Position numbers and translations under genes: made by a program
Shown: positions 1 to 5,554 of the stretch, piece by piece
Layout of the letters: each line of letters opens with the position of its first letter
How positions within the stretch are numbered: the first letter of the stretch is position 1
Notes under the pieces: generated by a model
The model's database searches: none
Seen by the model: only the letters and a program-made list of their open reading frames with translations
What the model was told of the DNA's origin: nothing
DNA from: Candidatus Omnitrophota bacterium
GTDB taxonomy: Bacteria > Omnitrophota > Gorgyraeia > Gygaellales > Profunditerraquicolaceae
Direction of reading: 5' to 3'
DNA length: 6,320 bases
Assembly: GCA_028716305.1 (NCBI GenBank)
Contig: JAQUQA010000046.1
Span: 1 to 6,320 of the forward strand

Positions 1-57
1 AAGTTTGACCGCAAGACCATCGATTCCTGGATCGCCTCCGGCAAAGTCGGTAAATAA
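1..57 (+). CDS. 3' end of an excisionase-family (HTH_17) DNA-binding protein, partial
   Basis: Only the last 18 codons and the TAA stop are present. They read KFDRKTIDSWIASGKVGK. The F-x-R-K-x-x-I-D-x-W pattern is the typical end of the small MerR/excisionase-type winged-helix domain (HTH_17), where the wing strand is followed by the last helix. The next gene has the equivalent stretch (LRFKRQQVEEIKRK), so these look like two tandem relatives. The gene before the window edge cannot be judged further. The identification rests on a short motif, so other DNA-binding proteins with the same ending remain possible. Confidence 0.55.
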   Translation, partial: KFDRKTIDSWIASGKVGK

Positions 58-65
58 GGAAAGGG
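56..65 (+). promoter_or_regulatory. Ribosome binding site of the second HTH gene
   Basis: A purine-rich stretch (AAGGAAAGGG) starts inside the stop codon of the upstream gene and ends three bases before the ATG at 69. The AAGGA part has about 8 bases of spacing to the start, which is normal. The overlap with the preceding stop codon suggests the two small genes are co-transcribed and translationally linked. Confidence 0.6.
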
Positions 66-68
66 CTA

Positions 69-380
69 ATGACTGAAGAAAAACTTTTGAACATCAGGGA
101 TGTCTCCGAGATCCTCGGGCTTTCCGAGAAAGAAGTGATCGACCTGGCGGAGAAGGGTTCCATCCCGGCTTATAAAATCGGGGGGATATACCTGCGCTTC
201 AAGCGCCAGCAGGTTGAGGAAATTAAAAGAAAGCTGAAGCTTCTCTCCCGCAAGGAGATTAGCAATCAAAAATATACTTTTACCGACAGGTTGAGTGATT
301 TCTTTTATTTCAACGATTTCTACATCCTTTCCTTTTTGGTTATAGTTTTGATACTTTTCATCATTTTTCAGGGATACTAA
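69..380 (+). CDS. Excisionase-type HTH DNA-binding protein with C-terminal membrane anchor
   Basis: This is a complete 103-residue protein. Residues about 5-56 match the HTH_17/excisionase fold: LLNIRDVSEILGLS supplies the first helices, KEVIDLAEKGSIPAYKIGG the recognition helix and turn, and IYLRFKRQQVEEIK the wing and last helix. A basic linker (KRKLKLLSRK) and an aromatic-rich stretch follow. Residues about 84-100 (FYILSFLVIVLILFIIF) form one strongly hydrophobic segment, with only three residues after it. This suggests a tail-anchored protein with its DNA-binding head in the cytoplasm. The start has a good ribosome site. Family members act as phage excisionases, regulators or chromosome-organising factors; no specific target can be read here. 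It lies 5 bases before larB, so it is probably in the same transcript. The HTH call is solid, the membrane segment likely, the role unknown. Confidence 0.8.
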   Translation: MTEEKLLNIRDVSEILGLSEKEVIDLAEKGSIPAYKIGGIYLRFKRQQVEEIKRKLKLLSRKEISNQKYTFTDRLSDFFYFNDFYILSFLVIVLILFIIFQGY

Positions 381-385
381 CAGCA

Positions 386-1051
386 ATGTCTTTTAAGACC
401 GGATTTTGTGATCTGGGATTCGCGAAGATCGATATCGACAGAAAGAACAGGCGGGGTTTTTCGGAGGCGGTATATTGTCCCGGTAAGACCAAAGAGCACC
501 TGCGGGATATCTGCCGCCGGCTATTGGAGAATAAGCAGGATCTGATCCTTACCAAACTGGAAAAAAAAGTCTATTCTTATCTCAAGAAGTCTATCCCCCG
601 TTTAAAATATAACACTAAGGCAAAATTCGGTTTTTTGGAAGTAACCCGTAAAAAACAAAAATCCGGTTCGGTGGCGGTAGTTACTGCCGGCACCGCCGAT
701 ATCCCGGTTGCCGAGGAGGCCGTGGCGACACTTGAGATTATGGGGGCGCGCGCGGTCAGGCTTTATGATGTGGGGGTCGCCGGAGTGCACCGGTTGATGC
801 ATAACTTGGATGTTTTAAGGCAGGCCAGGGTAATCATTGTCGTGGCCGGCATGGAAGGGGCGCTGGCAAGCCTGGTCAGCGGCCTGGTCAAGTCGCCGAT
901 TATCGCCGTTCCCACAAGCTGCGGATACGGAGCTAGCTTCCAGGGGCTCTCTGCCTTGTTGACCATGCTGAACTCCTGTTCGCCGGGAGTGGTTGTGGTC
1001 AATATCGATAACGGGTTCGGTGCCGGATATTTCGCCAGCCTGATTAGTTAG
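386..1051 (+). CDS. larB: LarB, pyridinium-3,5-biscarboxylic acid mononucleotide synthase
   Basis: LarB starts the synthesis of the nickel-pincer nucleotide cofactor: it carboxylates and hydrolyses nicotinic acid adenine dinucleotide, and LarE and LarC then add sulfur and nickel. The 221-residue protein has the family hallmarks: DLGFAKIDIDRKNRRGF near the N-terminus, VVTAGTADIPVAEEA (residues 98-112), YDVGVAGVHRL, VVAGMEGALASLVSGL, PTSCGYGASF (176-185) and MLNSCSPGVVVVNIDNGFGAG near the end. The C-terminal half is the PurE-like (AIR carboxylase) fold. Cys198, in the MLNSC motif, appears to match the catalytic cysteine described for the Lactiplantibacillus enzyme. LarB is usually about 245 residues; this one lacks the N-terminal helical stretch of some 25-30 residues. 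No alternative start exists upstream: the frame has a stop at 296-298 and no ATG, GTG or TTG before 386. The ribosome site is weak (CAGGG, 12 bases away). No larC or larE is visible. Confidence 0.93.
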   Translation: MSFKTGFCDLGFAKIDIDRKNRRGFSEAVYCPGKTKEHLRDICRRLLENKQDLILTKLEKKVYSYLKKSIPRLKYNTKAKFGFLEVTRKKQKSGSVAVVTAGTADIPVAEEAVATLEIMGARAVRLYDVGVAGVHRLMHNLDVLRQARVIIVVAGMEGALASLVSGLVKSPIIAVPTSCGYGASFQGLSALLTMLNSCSPGVVVVNIDNGFGAGYFASLIS

Positions 1052-1073
1052 TTATAAGTTGTAAGTTATAAGT
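1046..1073 (+). repeat. Heptamer repeat array A (AGTTNTA units) upstream of the fmdE-like gene
   Basis: Three adjacent 7-base units, AGTTATA (1050-1056), AGTTGTA (1057-1063) and AGTTATA (1064-1070), are followed by AGT and preceded by a partial AGTT. The array covers the last codon and the TAG stop of larB and fills the place where a ribosome site for the next gene would be expected. A matching array in opposite orientation sits at the other end of the fmdE-like gene. The function is unknown. Confidence 0.85.
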
Positions 1074-1079
1074 AAAATA

Positions 1080-1499
1080 ATGAAAAGTAAAATCGGCATA
1101 AAAGAAGCGGTAAAATTTCACGGACATTTAGGGCCTTATTTAATATTAGGGGTTTTGGCCGGAGAGGCCGCTTTAAAGAAACTTAAAGCAAAAAAATATT
1201 TCGGAATCCGTCTGAAAGTTTACGGAGCGAATAAAAGGCCGAAGTCCTGTCTGATAGACGGCCTGCAGTTATCGACGGGGGCGACTCAAGGTAAGGGCAA
1301 TATCGAAAAATTTGACGGCCCGAAGATCAAGATATTGTTTTTCAATTGTTCCGGCAAAGCTAAGCTGACTCTGCATTTTAAAAACAGCCTGCTGCGGCAG
1401 CTGGAGACGGCAAAAACACACAAAGACGCTGAATCATTGGCAAGACGGCTTTATAAGACAGATCCTTTAGATATCTTTTGCTTAGAACTTAAAACTTAA
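1080..1499 (+). CDS. FmdE-family protein, short form
   Basis: This 139-residue protein matches the N-terminal domain of the family named after subunit E of molybdenum formylmethanofuran dehydrogenase (PF02663). Recognisable blocks are FHGHLGPYLILG (residues 13-24), with likely metal-binding His14 and His16, SCLIDGLQLSTGATQGKGN (56-74), with Cys57, and FFNCSG (about 87-92), with a further Cys. Many FmdE proteins have a C-terminal zinc ribbon and a Cys in a TGCT motif. Here the ribbon is absent and the motif reads TGAT. The reaction is unknown for the family; its presence does not imply methanogenesis. The gene is about 41% GC by hand count, lower than sampled parts of acsC and larB. No Shine-Dalgarno sequence precedes the ATG, and inverted heptamer arrays flank the gene. 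A link to metal handling for the neighbouring nickel enzymes is possible but inferred from position only. Confidence 0.85.
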   Translation: MKSKIGIKEAVKFHGHLGPYLILGVLAGEAALKKLKAKKYFGIRLKVYGANKRPKSCLIDGLQLSTGATQGKGNIEKFDGPKIKILFFNCSGKAKLTLHFKNSLLRQLETAKTHKDAESLARRLYKTDPLDIFCLELKT

Positions 1500-1510
1500 A
1501 ACTTAAAACT
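1487..1510 (+). repeat. Heptamer repeat array B (ACTTAAA units) at the end of the fmdE-like gene
   Basis: Three perfect units of ACTTAAA (1487-1493, 1494-1500, 1501-1507) are followed by ACT (1508-1510). A decayed unit, GCTTAGA, may precede them at 1480. The array encodes the last residues (LKT) and the TAA stop of the fmdE-like gene and ends directly at the acsC ribosome site. Its reverse complement is AGTTTTA repeated, which matches array A at 21 of 24 positions, so A and B form an inverted pair. Confidence 0.85.
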
Positions 1511-1515
1511 GGAGA
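1511..1515 (+). promoter_or_regulatory. Ribosome binding site of acsC
   Basis: GGAGA lies five bases before the ATG at 1521, directly after heptamer array B. It is one of the clearest Shine-Dalgarno sites in the window and supports the acsC start at 1521. Confidence 0.75.
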
Positions 1516-1520
1516 TCGGC

Positions 1521-2849
1521 ATGGCCTTATCAGGACTCGATATTTATAAGCTGTTACCTAAAACAAACTGCCGCAAATGCGGTTTTGCCACCTGCCTGGC
1601 TTTTGCCATGCAGCTGGCCAAGAAAGCCGTCGGAATAGACAAGTGTCCATATTTGAGCGAGGAAACTAAAAATATCCTTGAGGCCTCCAGTCAGCCCCCG
1701 ATAAAGCTGGTTACCGTCGGGACAGGGGATTCTGCCTTACAAATCGGAAACGAAACGGTGATGTTCCGCCACGAGGAAAAATTTCATCATCCCTGCGGCA
1801 TCGGCTTTATCCTGAAAGACAGTCTTTCTCCGGCAGAGTTGAAAACCAGCCTGGAAAAAATCAGCCGGCTCAATTTTGAACGGGTCGGCCAGAAGCTTGA
1901 GGTTAATCTGGTTGCTTTAAAACAATGCGGCACCGCTGAAAAGTTTATCGCCGCCCTAAAAACGGTCCAGGCGGCCACTGCCCTGGGAATCGTCTTGATC
2001 AGCGAGGACCAGGCCGCCCTTAAAGAGGCTTTGCAGCTGGTCAAAGACAGGAAGCCGCTTATCTTCGGGGCAACTAAAAAAAATTATCTGGCGCTGGGAG
2101 AACTGGCAAAAGAGTATAACGCCGGGCTGGTTGTTTGTGCCGGAGACCTGGAAGAAATTGCCGCACTGACTAAAGAATTGAGCGCCAAAGGGGCGGGGGA
2201 ACTGATTATTGACACCGGGAAAAAACCCCTGCAGCAAAAGCTCTGGGACCTTACCCAGATCAGGAGGCAAGCCTTAAAGAAATCGAACCGCGCCCTTGGT
2301 TATCCTGTTTTGGCGGTCGCGCAAAATGACGACCCGCTGCGGGAGGCCGTTGAAGCGGCCACCTATATTTCTAAATATGCCGGGATCGTACTGGTTAGCG
2401 GAATGGATTCCTGGGAGGCGTTATCGTTATTGACCTTGCGGCAGAATATCTACACCGACCCGCAAAAGCCCCTGCAGATAGAACCTAAGGTTTATCCCAT
2501 CGGCCAGGTTACCGAGAAGTCGCCGGTTTTGATCACGACAAATTTTTCTTTGTCTTATTACACCGTTTTGGGCGAGGTAGAGGCCAGTAAGGTGCCGACT
2601 TATATCATCAGTATCGATACAGAGGGGATGTCGGTCTTGACCGCCTGGGCGGCGGAAAAATTTACTCCCGCGAAGATCGCGGATTTTCTGGAGAAGACCG
2701 GTATTCGCGAAAATCTCGCGCATAAAAGAATAGTCATCCCGGGTTATGTAGCGGTGATGTCCGGAGACCTGGAAGATAAATCGGGATGGGAAGTGATCGT
2801 CGGCCCCAAGGAGGCGGCCGGGATCCCGGCATTCCTGAAAAAAATATAA
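1521..2849 (+). CDS. acsC: Corrinoid iron-sulfur protein large subunit AcsC
   Basis: AcsC is the large (gamma) subunit of the corrinoid iron-sulfur protein (CoFeSP). In the cytoplasm this carrier takes the methyl group from methyltetrahydrofolate through AcsE and passes it to the nickel A-cluster of acetyl-CoA synthase. The 442-residue length fits bacterial AcsC. Four cysteines, C17, C20, C25 and C42 (C-x2-C-x4-C-x16-C), form the N-terminal [4Fe-4S] domain, in the context NCRKCGFATC and DKCP. A TIM-barrel-like middle follows. The C-terminal cobamide-binding domain begins near residue 325, with TTNFSLSYYTVLGEVEASKV from residue 339 and DTEGMSVLTAWAAEKF from 366, both characteristic of AcsC. 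Its partner AcsD is encoded two genes downstream. The stop codon is followed immediately by the acsV start, so the two are translationally linked. All four cluster cysteines are present and the frame is intact. Confidence 0.96.
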   Translation: MALSGLDIYKLLPKTNCRKCGFATCLAFAMQLAKKAVGIDKCPYLSEETKNILEASSQPPIKLVTVGTGDSALQIGNETVMFRHEEKFHHPCGIGFILKDSLSPAELKTSLEKISRLNFERVGQKLEVNLVALKQCGTAEKFIAALKTVQAATALGIVLISEDQAALKEALQLVKDRKPLIFGATKKNYLALGELAKEYNAGLVVCAGDLEEIAALTKELSAKGAGELIIDTGKKPLQQKLWDLTQIRRQALKKSNRALGYPVLAVAQNDDPLREAVEAATYISKYAGIVLVSGMDSWEALSLLTLRQNIYTDPQKPLQIEPKVYPIGQVTEKSPVLITTNFSLSYYTVLGEVEASKVPTYIISIDTEGMSVLTAWAAEKFTPAKIADFLEKTGIRENLAHKRIVIPGYVAVMSGDLEDKSGWEVIVGPKEAAGIPAFLKKI

Positions 2850-4802
2850 ATGCAGAAATATAAAGTAACTTTTTTACCGGATCACAAGACCGTGGAGGTC
2901 GAAAAAGACAGGACGATACTGTCCGCGGCTAACTCCTGCGGGATCTATATCAATTCCGTTTGCGGCGGCGACGGTGTCTGCGGTAAATGCAAGGTTATCG
3001 TGAGATCCGGAGAAGTGGTTACCCTGCCTAATGGGATCATCAGCCTGGAGGATAAAAAAAAGGGGATTTATCTGGCTTGTCTGACGACTGTGCATGGCGA
3101 CCTGGAAGTGGAGATCCCGGTTGAATCCCGGCAGTATTTCGAGAAGGTCCCGGAAAGAAAAATAGACGAGAGGTTAAAAGGTTTTTATGTCAAGCCGGAG
3201 GAGCTCCAGGCGCAACCGCCCATCGGTACGGAAAAAAGTTTCGATCACTCACCTTTTATAGAAAAACTTTACCTGGAATTAGACCGGCCGAACCTAGAAG
3301 ATAACACCGGGGATCTGGAAAGGCTGTATCAGGGGATCCGTTCCTCATCTAATTTTAACCTGGTGCGCAGGATAGATTTTAACGTTTTGCGGACCGGCCT
3401 GGCCAATATCAAACAGCTGGGTGAATTATTGCGCGATTCGGATTGGCAGATTACGGTTACCCTGGCCCTGGGAGAGGGGGTAACGGAGATCCTGGCGATC
3501 GAATCCGGGGATACTACGCAGAATAATTTCGGCGTTTGTTTCGATATCGGGACCACGACAATTACCGGGCAACTGGTGAACCTGAATACCGCAGGCGTCC
3601 TGGGGACAAAAGCGGTTTACAATAAGCAGGCCTCTTTCGGCAGCGATGTGATCACGCGAATAATTTTTGCCCAGGAAGAGGGGGGTTTAGAGAAACTGCA
3701 CCAGGCGGTAAGCGATACGATCAATCAGATCATCAAGGAGCTGATTTCGGAACACGCGGTGGACCTTAACGATGTGAACTGCATATTCTGCACCGGCAAT
3801 ACTACCATGATCCATCTTTTATTAAGTATTGATCCGACTTATATCCGCCGTCAGCCTTATGTGCCGACGGCTAATTTTTTCCCCGCCATCCGCGCGGGGG
3901 AGGCGGGGATCCATATCAGTCCCCGGGGGCTCTTGGTTTGTGTCCCGGGAGTTTCCAGCTATGTCGGCGGAGATACTACCTGCGGGGTCTTATCCAGCGG
4001 TTTGCACGCGCAGGAGGAACTGGGATTGTTGATCGATATCGGCACTAACGGAGAAATAGCCCTGGGAAACAATGAGTTTTTGATCAGCGCCGCGGCCTCG
4101 GCCGGCCCGGCATTCGAAGGAAGCGGAGTTGCCTGCGGGATGCGCGCGGGAAACGGGGCGATAGAAAAAGTAAAAATCAACGCCGCTGATCTTAATCTTA
4201 GTTATAGCACGATTGGTAACACGGCCCCCCGGGGAATTTGCGGTTCGGGGTATATCAGCTTGATCGCCGAGTTGCTGCGCGCGGGAGTAATCGACCGCAG
4301 CGGTATGATCTTGATCGATCACAAGACGCGTATCCGTAACACCGAAGAAGGCAGGCAGTTCGTGGTTGTCTTTAAGGAAGAAACACAAACCGGCGCGGAT
4401 ATCGTTATTACAGAGTCGGATATTGAGAATTTAAAACGGGCCAAGGCCGCGATTTATTCTGCCAGCGCGATATTAGTCAGGCATATGGAGATGGATTTTG
4501 GCCAAATAAAAAGGATCTATATCGCCGGAGGTTTCGGCAACGTCCTGGATATCGAGAGCGCGGTAAGTATCGGGCTGCTTCCCGATCTGGAGCGGACACT
4601 TTTTTCTTTTATCGGTAACAGCGCGATTGCCGGCGCCAGGGAGATGTTATTCTCGGCCCAGGCCAGGGAGCGCGCGGATGAGATTGCCCGCAAGATGGCG
4701 TATCTGGAGCTTTCGGTGGAACCGCGTTATATGGATGAATACATGGCGGCGTTGTTTTTTCCGCATACCGACTTAAGTAAATTTCCGAATTCGAGGTTTT
4801 GA
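2850..4802 (+). CDS. acsV: RACo-type reductive activator of CoFeSP (AcsV)
   Basis: This 650-residue iron-sulfur ATPase restores the methyl carrier when its cobalt slips to inactive Co(II): ATP binding drives an uphill electron transfer from its [2Fe-2S] cluster. The N-terminal domain (residues 1 to about 95) is ferredoxin-like, with cluster ligands C38, C44, C47 and C77 in SVCGGDGVCGKCKV and LACLT. A linker and middle domain lead to an ASKHA ATPase domain: CFDIGTTTITGQLV (residues 230-243) is the phosphate-1 loop, CTGNTTMIHLLL and LLIDIGTNGEIAL (phosphate 2, from 393) follow, and IYIAGGFGN (556-564) is the adenosine motif. The family is DUF4445/RACo-like; relatives also activate corrinoid proteins of methyltransferases. 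Position between acsC and acsD makes CoFeSP the expected target. The ATG directly abuts the acsC TAA and no Shine-Dalgarno sequence is visible, so translation probably depends on ribosomes finishing acsC. Confidence 0.94.
   Translation: MQKYKVTFLPDHKTVEVEKDRTILSAANSCGIYINSVCGGDGVCGKCKVIVRSGEVVTLPNGIISLEDKKKGIYLACLTTVHGDLEVEIPVESRQYFEKVPERKIDERLKGFYVKPEELQAQPPIGTEKSFDHSPFIEKLYLELDRPNLEDNTGDLERLYQGIRSSSNFNLVRRIDFNVLRTGLANIKQLGELLRDSDWQITVTLALGEGVTEILAIESGDTTQNNFGVCFDIGTTTITGQLVNLNTAGVLGTKAVYNKQASFGSDVITRIIFAQEEGGLEKLHQAVSDTINQIIKELISEHAVDLNDVNCIFCTGNTTMIHLLLSIDPTYIRRQPYVPTANFFPAIRAGEAGIHISPRGLLVCVPGVSSYVGGDTTCGVLSSGLHAQEELGLLIDIGTNGEIALGNNEFLISAAASAGPAFEGSGVACGMRAGNGAIEKVKINAADLNLSYSTIGNTAPRGICGSGYISLIAELLRAGVIDRSGMILIDHKTRIRNTEEGRQFVVVFKEETQTGADIVITESDIENLKRAKAAIYSASAILVRHMEMDFGQIKRIYIAGGFGNVLDIESAVSIGLLPDLERTLFSFIGNSAIAGAREMLFSAQARERADEIARKMAYLELSVEPRYMDEYMAALFFPHTDLSKFPNSRF
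4793..4796 (+). promoter_or_regulatory. Ribosome binding site deciding the cooC start
   Basis: GAGG lies five bases before the ATG at 4802, but only two bases before an in-frame TTG at 4799. The spacing favours the ATG, which overlaps the acsV stop by one base (TGATG). Confidence 0.6.
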
Positions 4803-5554
4803 TGGGATATGTTATCGCAGTGGCCGGAAAAGGCGGGACCGGCAAGACTACTGTTTCGGCGCTGATCGTCAGGTTGCTGAAAGAGAAGAAATGCGGGTCG
4901 ATCCTGGCCGTTGATGCCGACCCCAACAGTAATCTTGCCGAGGCCCTGGGGGTTACGGCCAAGGAAACTATCGGGTCGATCCTGGACCGGCTTTCCGCTA
5001 ATCCGCAGGAGGTCCCTCCGGGAATGGGTAAGGATAGTTATGTGGAATACCGGGTTCAAACAGCGATAGTCGAGGGGGATGGATTTGACCTCTTGGCAAT
5101 GGGGCATCCGGAAGGCGCGGGTTGTTATTGTTACGTGAACAATGTTTTACGGAACGTGATCTCCAAGCTGGTAAAGGATTATGATTTTATCGTCTTGGAT
5201 AATGAGGCCGGGTTGGAACATCTTTCCCGCAGGACCACCAGGAACGCGGATGCCTTGTTGATAGTTTCCGATGCTTCATCGGTCGGCCTGAAAGCGGCCC
5301 AACGGATTAACCAGCTGGTAAAAGAGCTGGATATTCGCGTGAAAAATAAGTTTTTGATCGTTAATCGTTCTTCCGGCGGCCCGGATAAGGAAAAGGTCCT
5401 CGGGACCGGCCTGGAATATTTGGGCCATCTGCCGCTTGACGGGCAGATCAGCGAATTCAGTCTCAAAGGGGCCGCTTTGATGGATTTGGATGATAACAAC
5501 GCGTGTCTAAACGCATTAAAAAAAATTGGAGAAAAGATATGGCACAAGAGTTGA
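4802..5554 (+). CDS. cooC: CooC/AcsF-type nickel-insertion ATPase for CODH/ACS
   Basis: CooC-type proteins are MinD-like dimeric ATPases that help load nickel into carbon monoxide dehydrogenase and acetyl-CoA synthase. The protein has 250 residues, typical of the family. AGKGGTGKTT (residues 8-17) is the deviant Walker A loop with the signature lysine K10. AVDADPNSNLAEALG follows the family pattern for the switch region. GAGCYCYVNN contains the C108-x-C110 pair that in CooC binds metal across the dimer interface. LDNEAGLEHLSRR is the Walker B/switch II region, and LIVNRSS supplies the base-recognition part. An in-frame TTG three bases upstream would add one Met, but the ATG has the better ribosome site. 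The start overlaps the acsV stop by one base and the end overlaps acsD by 16 bases, so the gene sits firmly in the operon. Which of the two nickel enzymes it serves cannot be told from sequence. Confidence 0.93.
   Translation: MGYVIAVAGKGGTGKTTVSALIVRLLKEKKCGSILAVDADPNSNLAEALGVTAKETIGSILDRLSANPQEVPPGMGKDSYVEYRVQTAIVEGDGFDLLAMGHPEGAGCYCYVNNVLRNVISKLVKDYDFIVLDNEAGLEHLSRRTTRNADALLIVSDASSVGLKAAQRINQLVKELDIRVKNKFLIVNRSSGGPDKEKVLGTGLEYLGHLPLDGQISEFSLKGAALMDLDDNNACLNALKKIGEKIWHKS
5528..5532 (+). promoter_or_regulatory. Ribosome binding site of acsD inside cooC
   Basis: GGAGA lies six bases before the acsD ATG at 5539, within the 3' coding end of cooC. It supports the 16-base gene overlap as genuine. 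Confidence 0.7.

Noticed and set aside
348..378. Possible promoter before larB (TTGATA with a GATACT-like -10)
   Set aside because: The spacer would be 19 bases, the -10 is poor, and the predicted start would fall right at the larB ATG; the region also codes for the membrane segment of the HTH protein.
1050..1080. TATAAG boxes in heptamer array A as -10 promoter elements
   Set aside because: The matches follow from the repeat itself and no -35-like partner is seen at the proper distance inside larB.
3917..3960. GC-rich palindromic stretch (CCCCGGGG, CCCGGG) in acsV as terminator or regulatory hairpin
   Set aside because: It lies inside a conserved coding region, lacks a following T-run and is explained by GC-rich codons.
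3829..4032. Small plus-strand frame inside acsV
   Set aside because: It is out of frame with an intact, conserved ASKHA domain and has no ribosome site or family resemblance.
5518..5525. Run of eight A bases near the end of cooC as a frameshift site
   Set aside because: Both cooC and acsD have intact frames and their own starts; no frame change is needed to explain the proteins. Similar A-runs occur at 560-567 and before the acsC stop.
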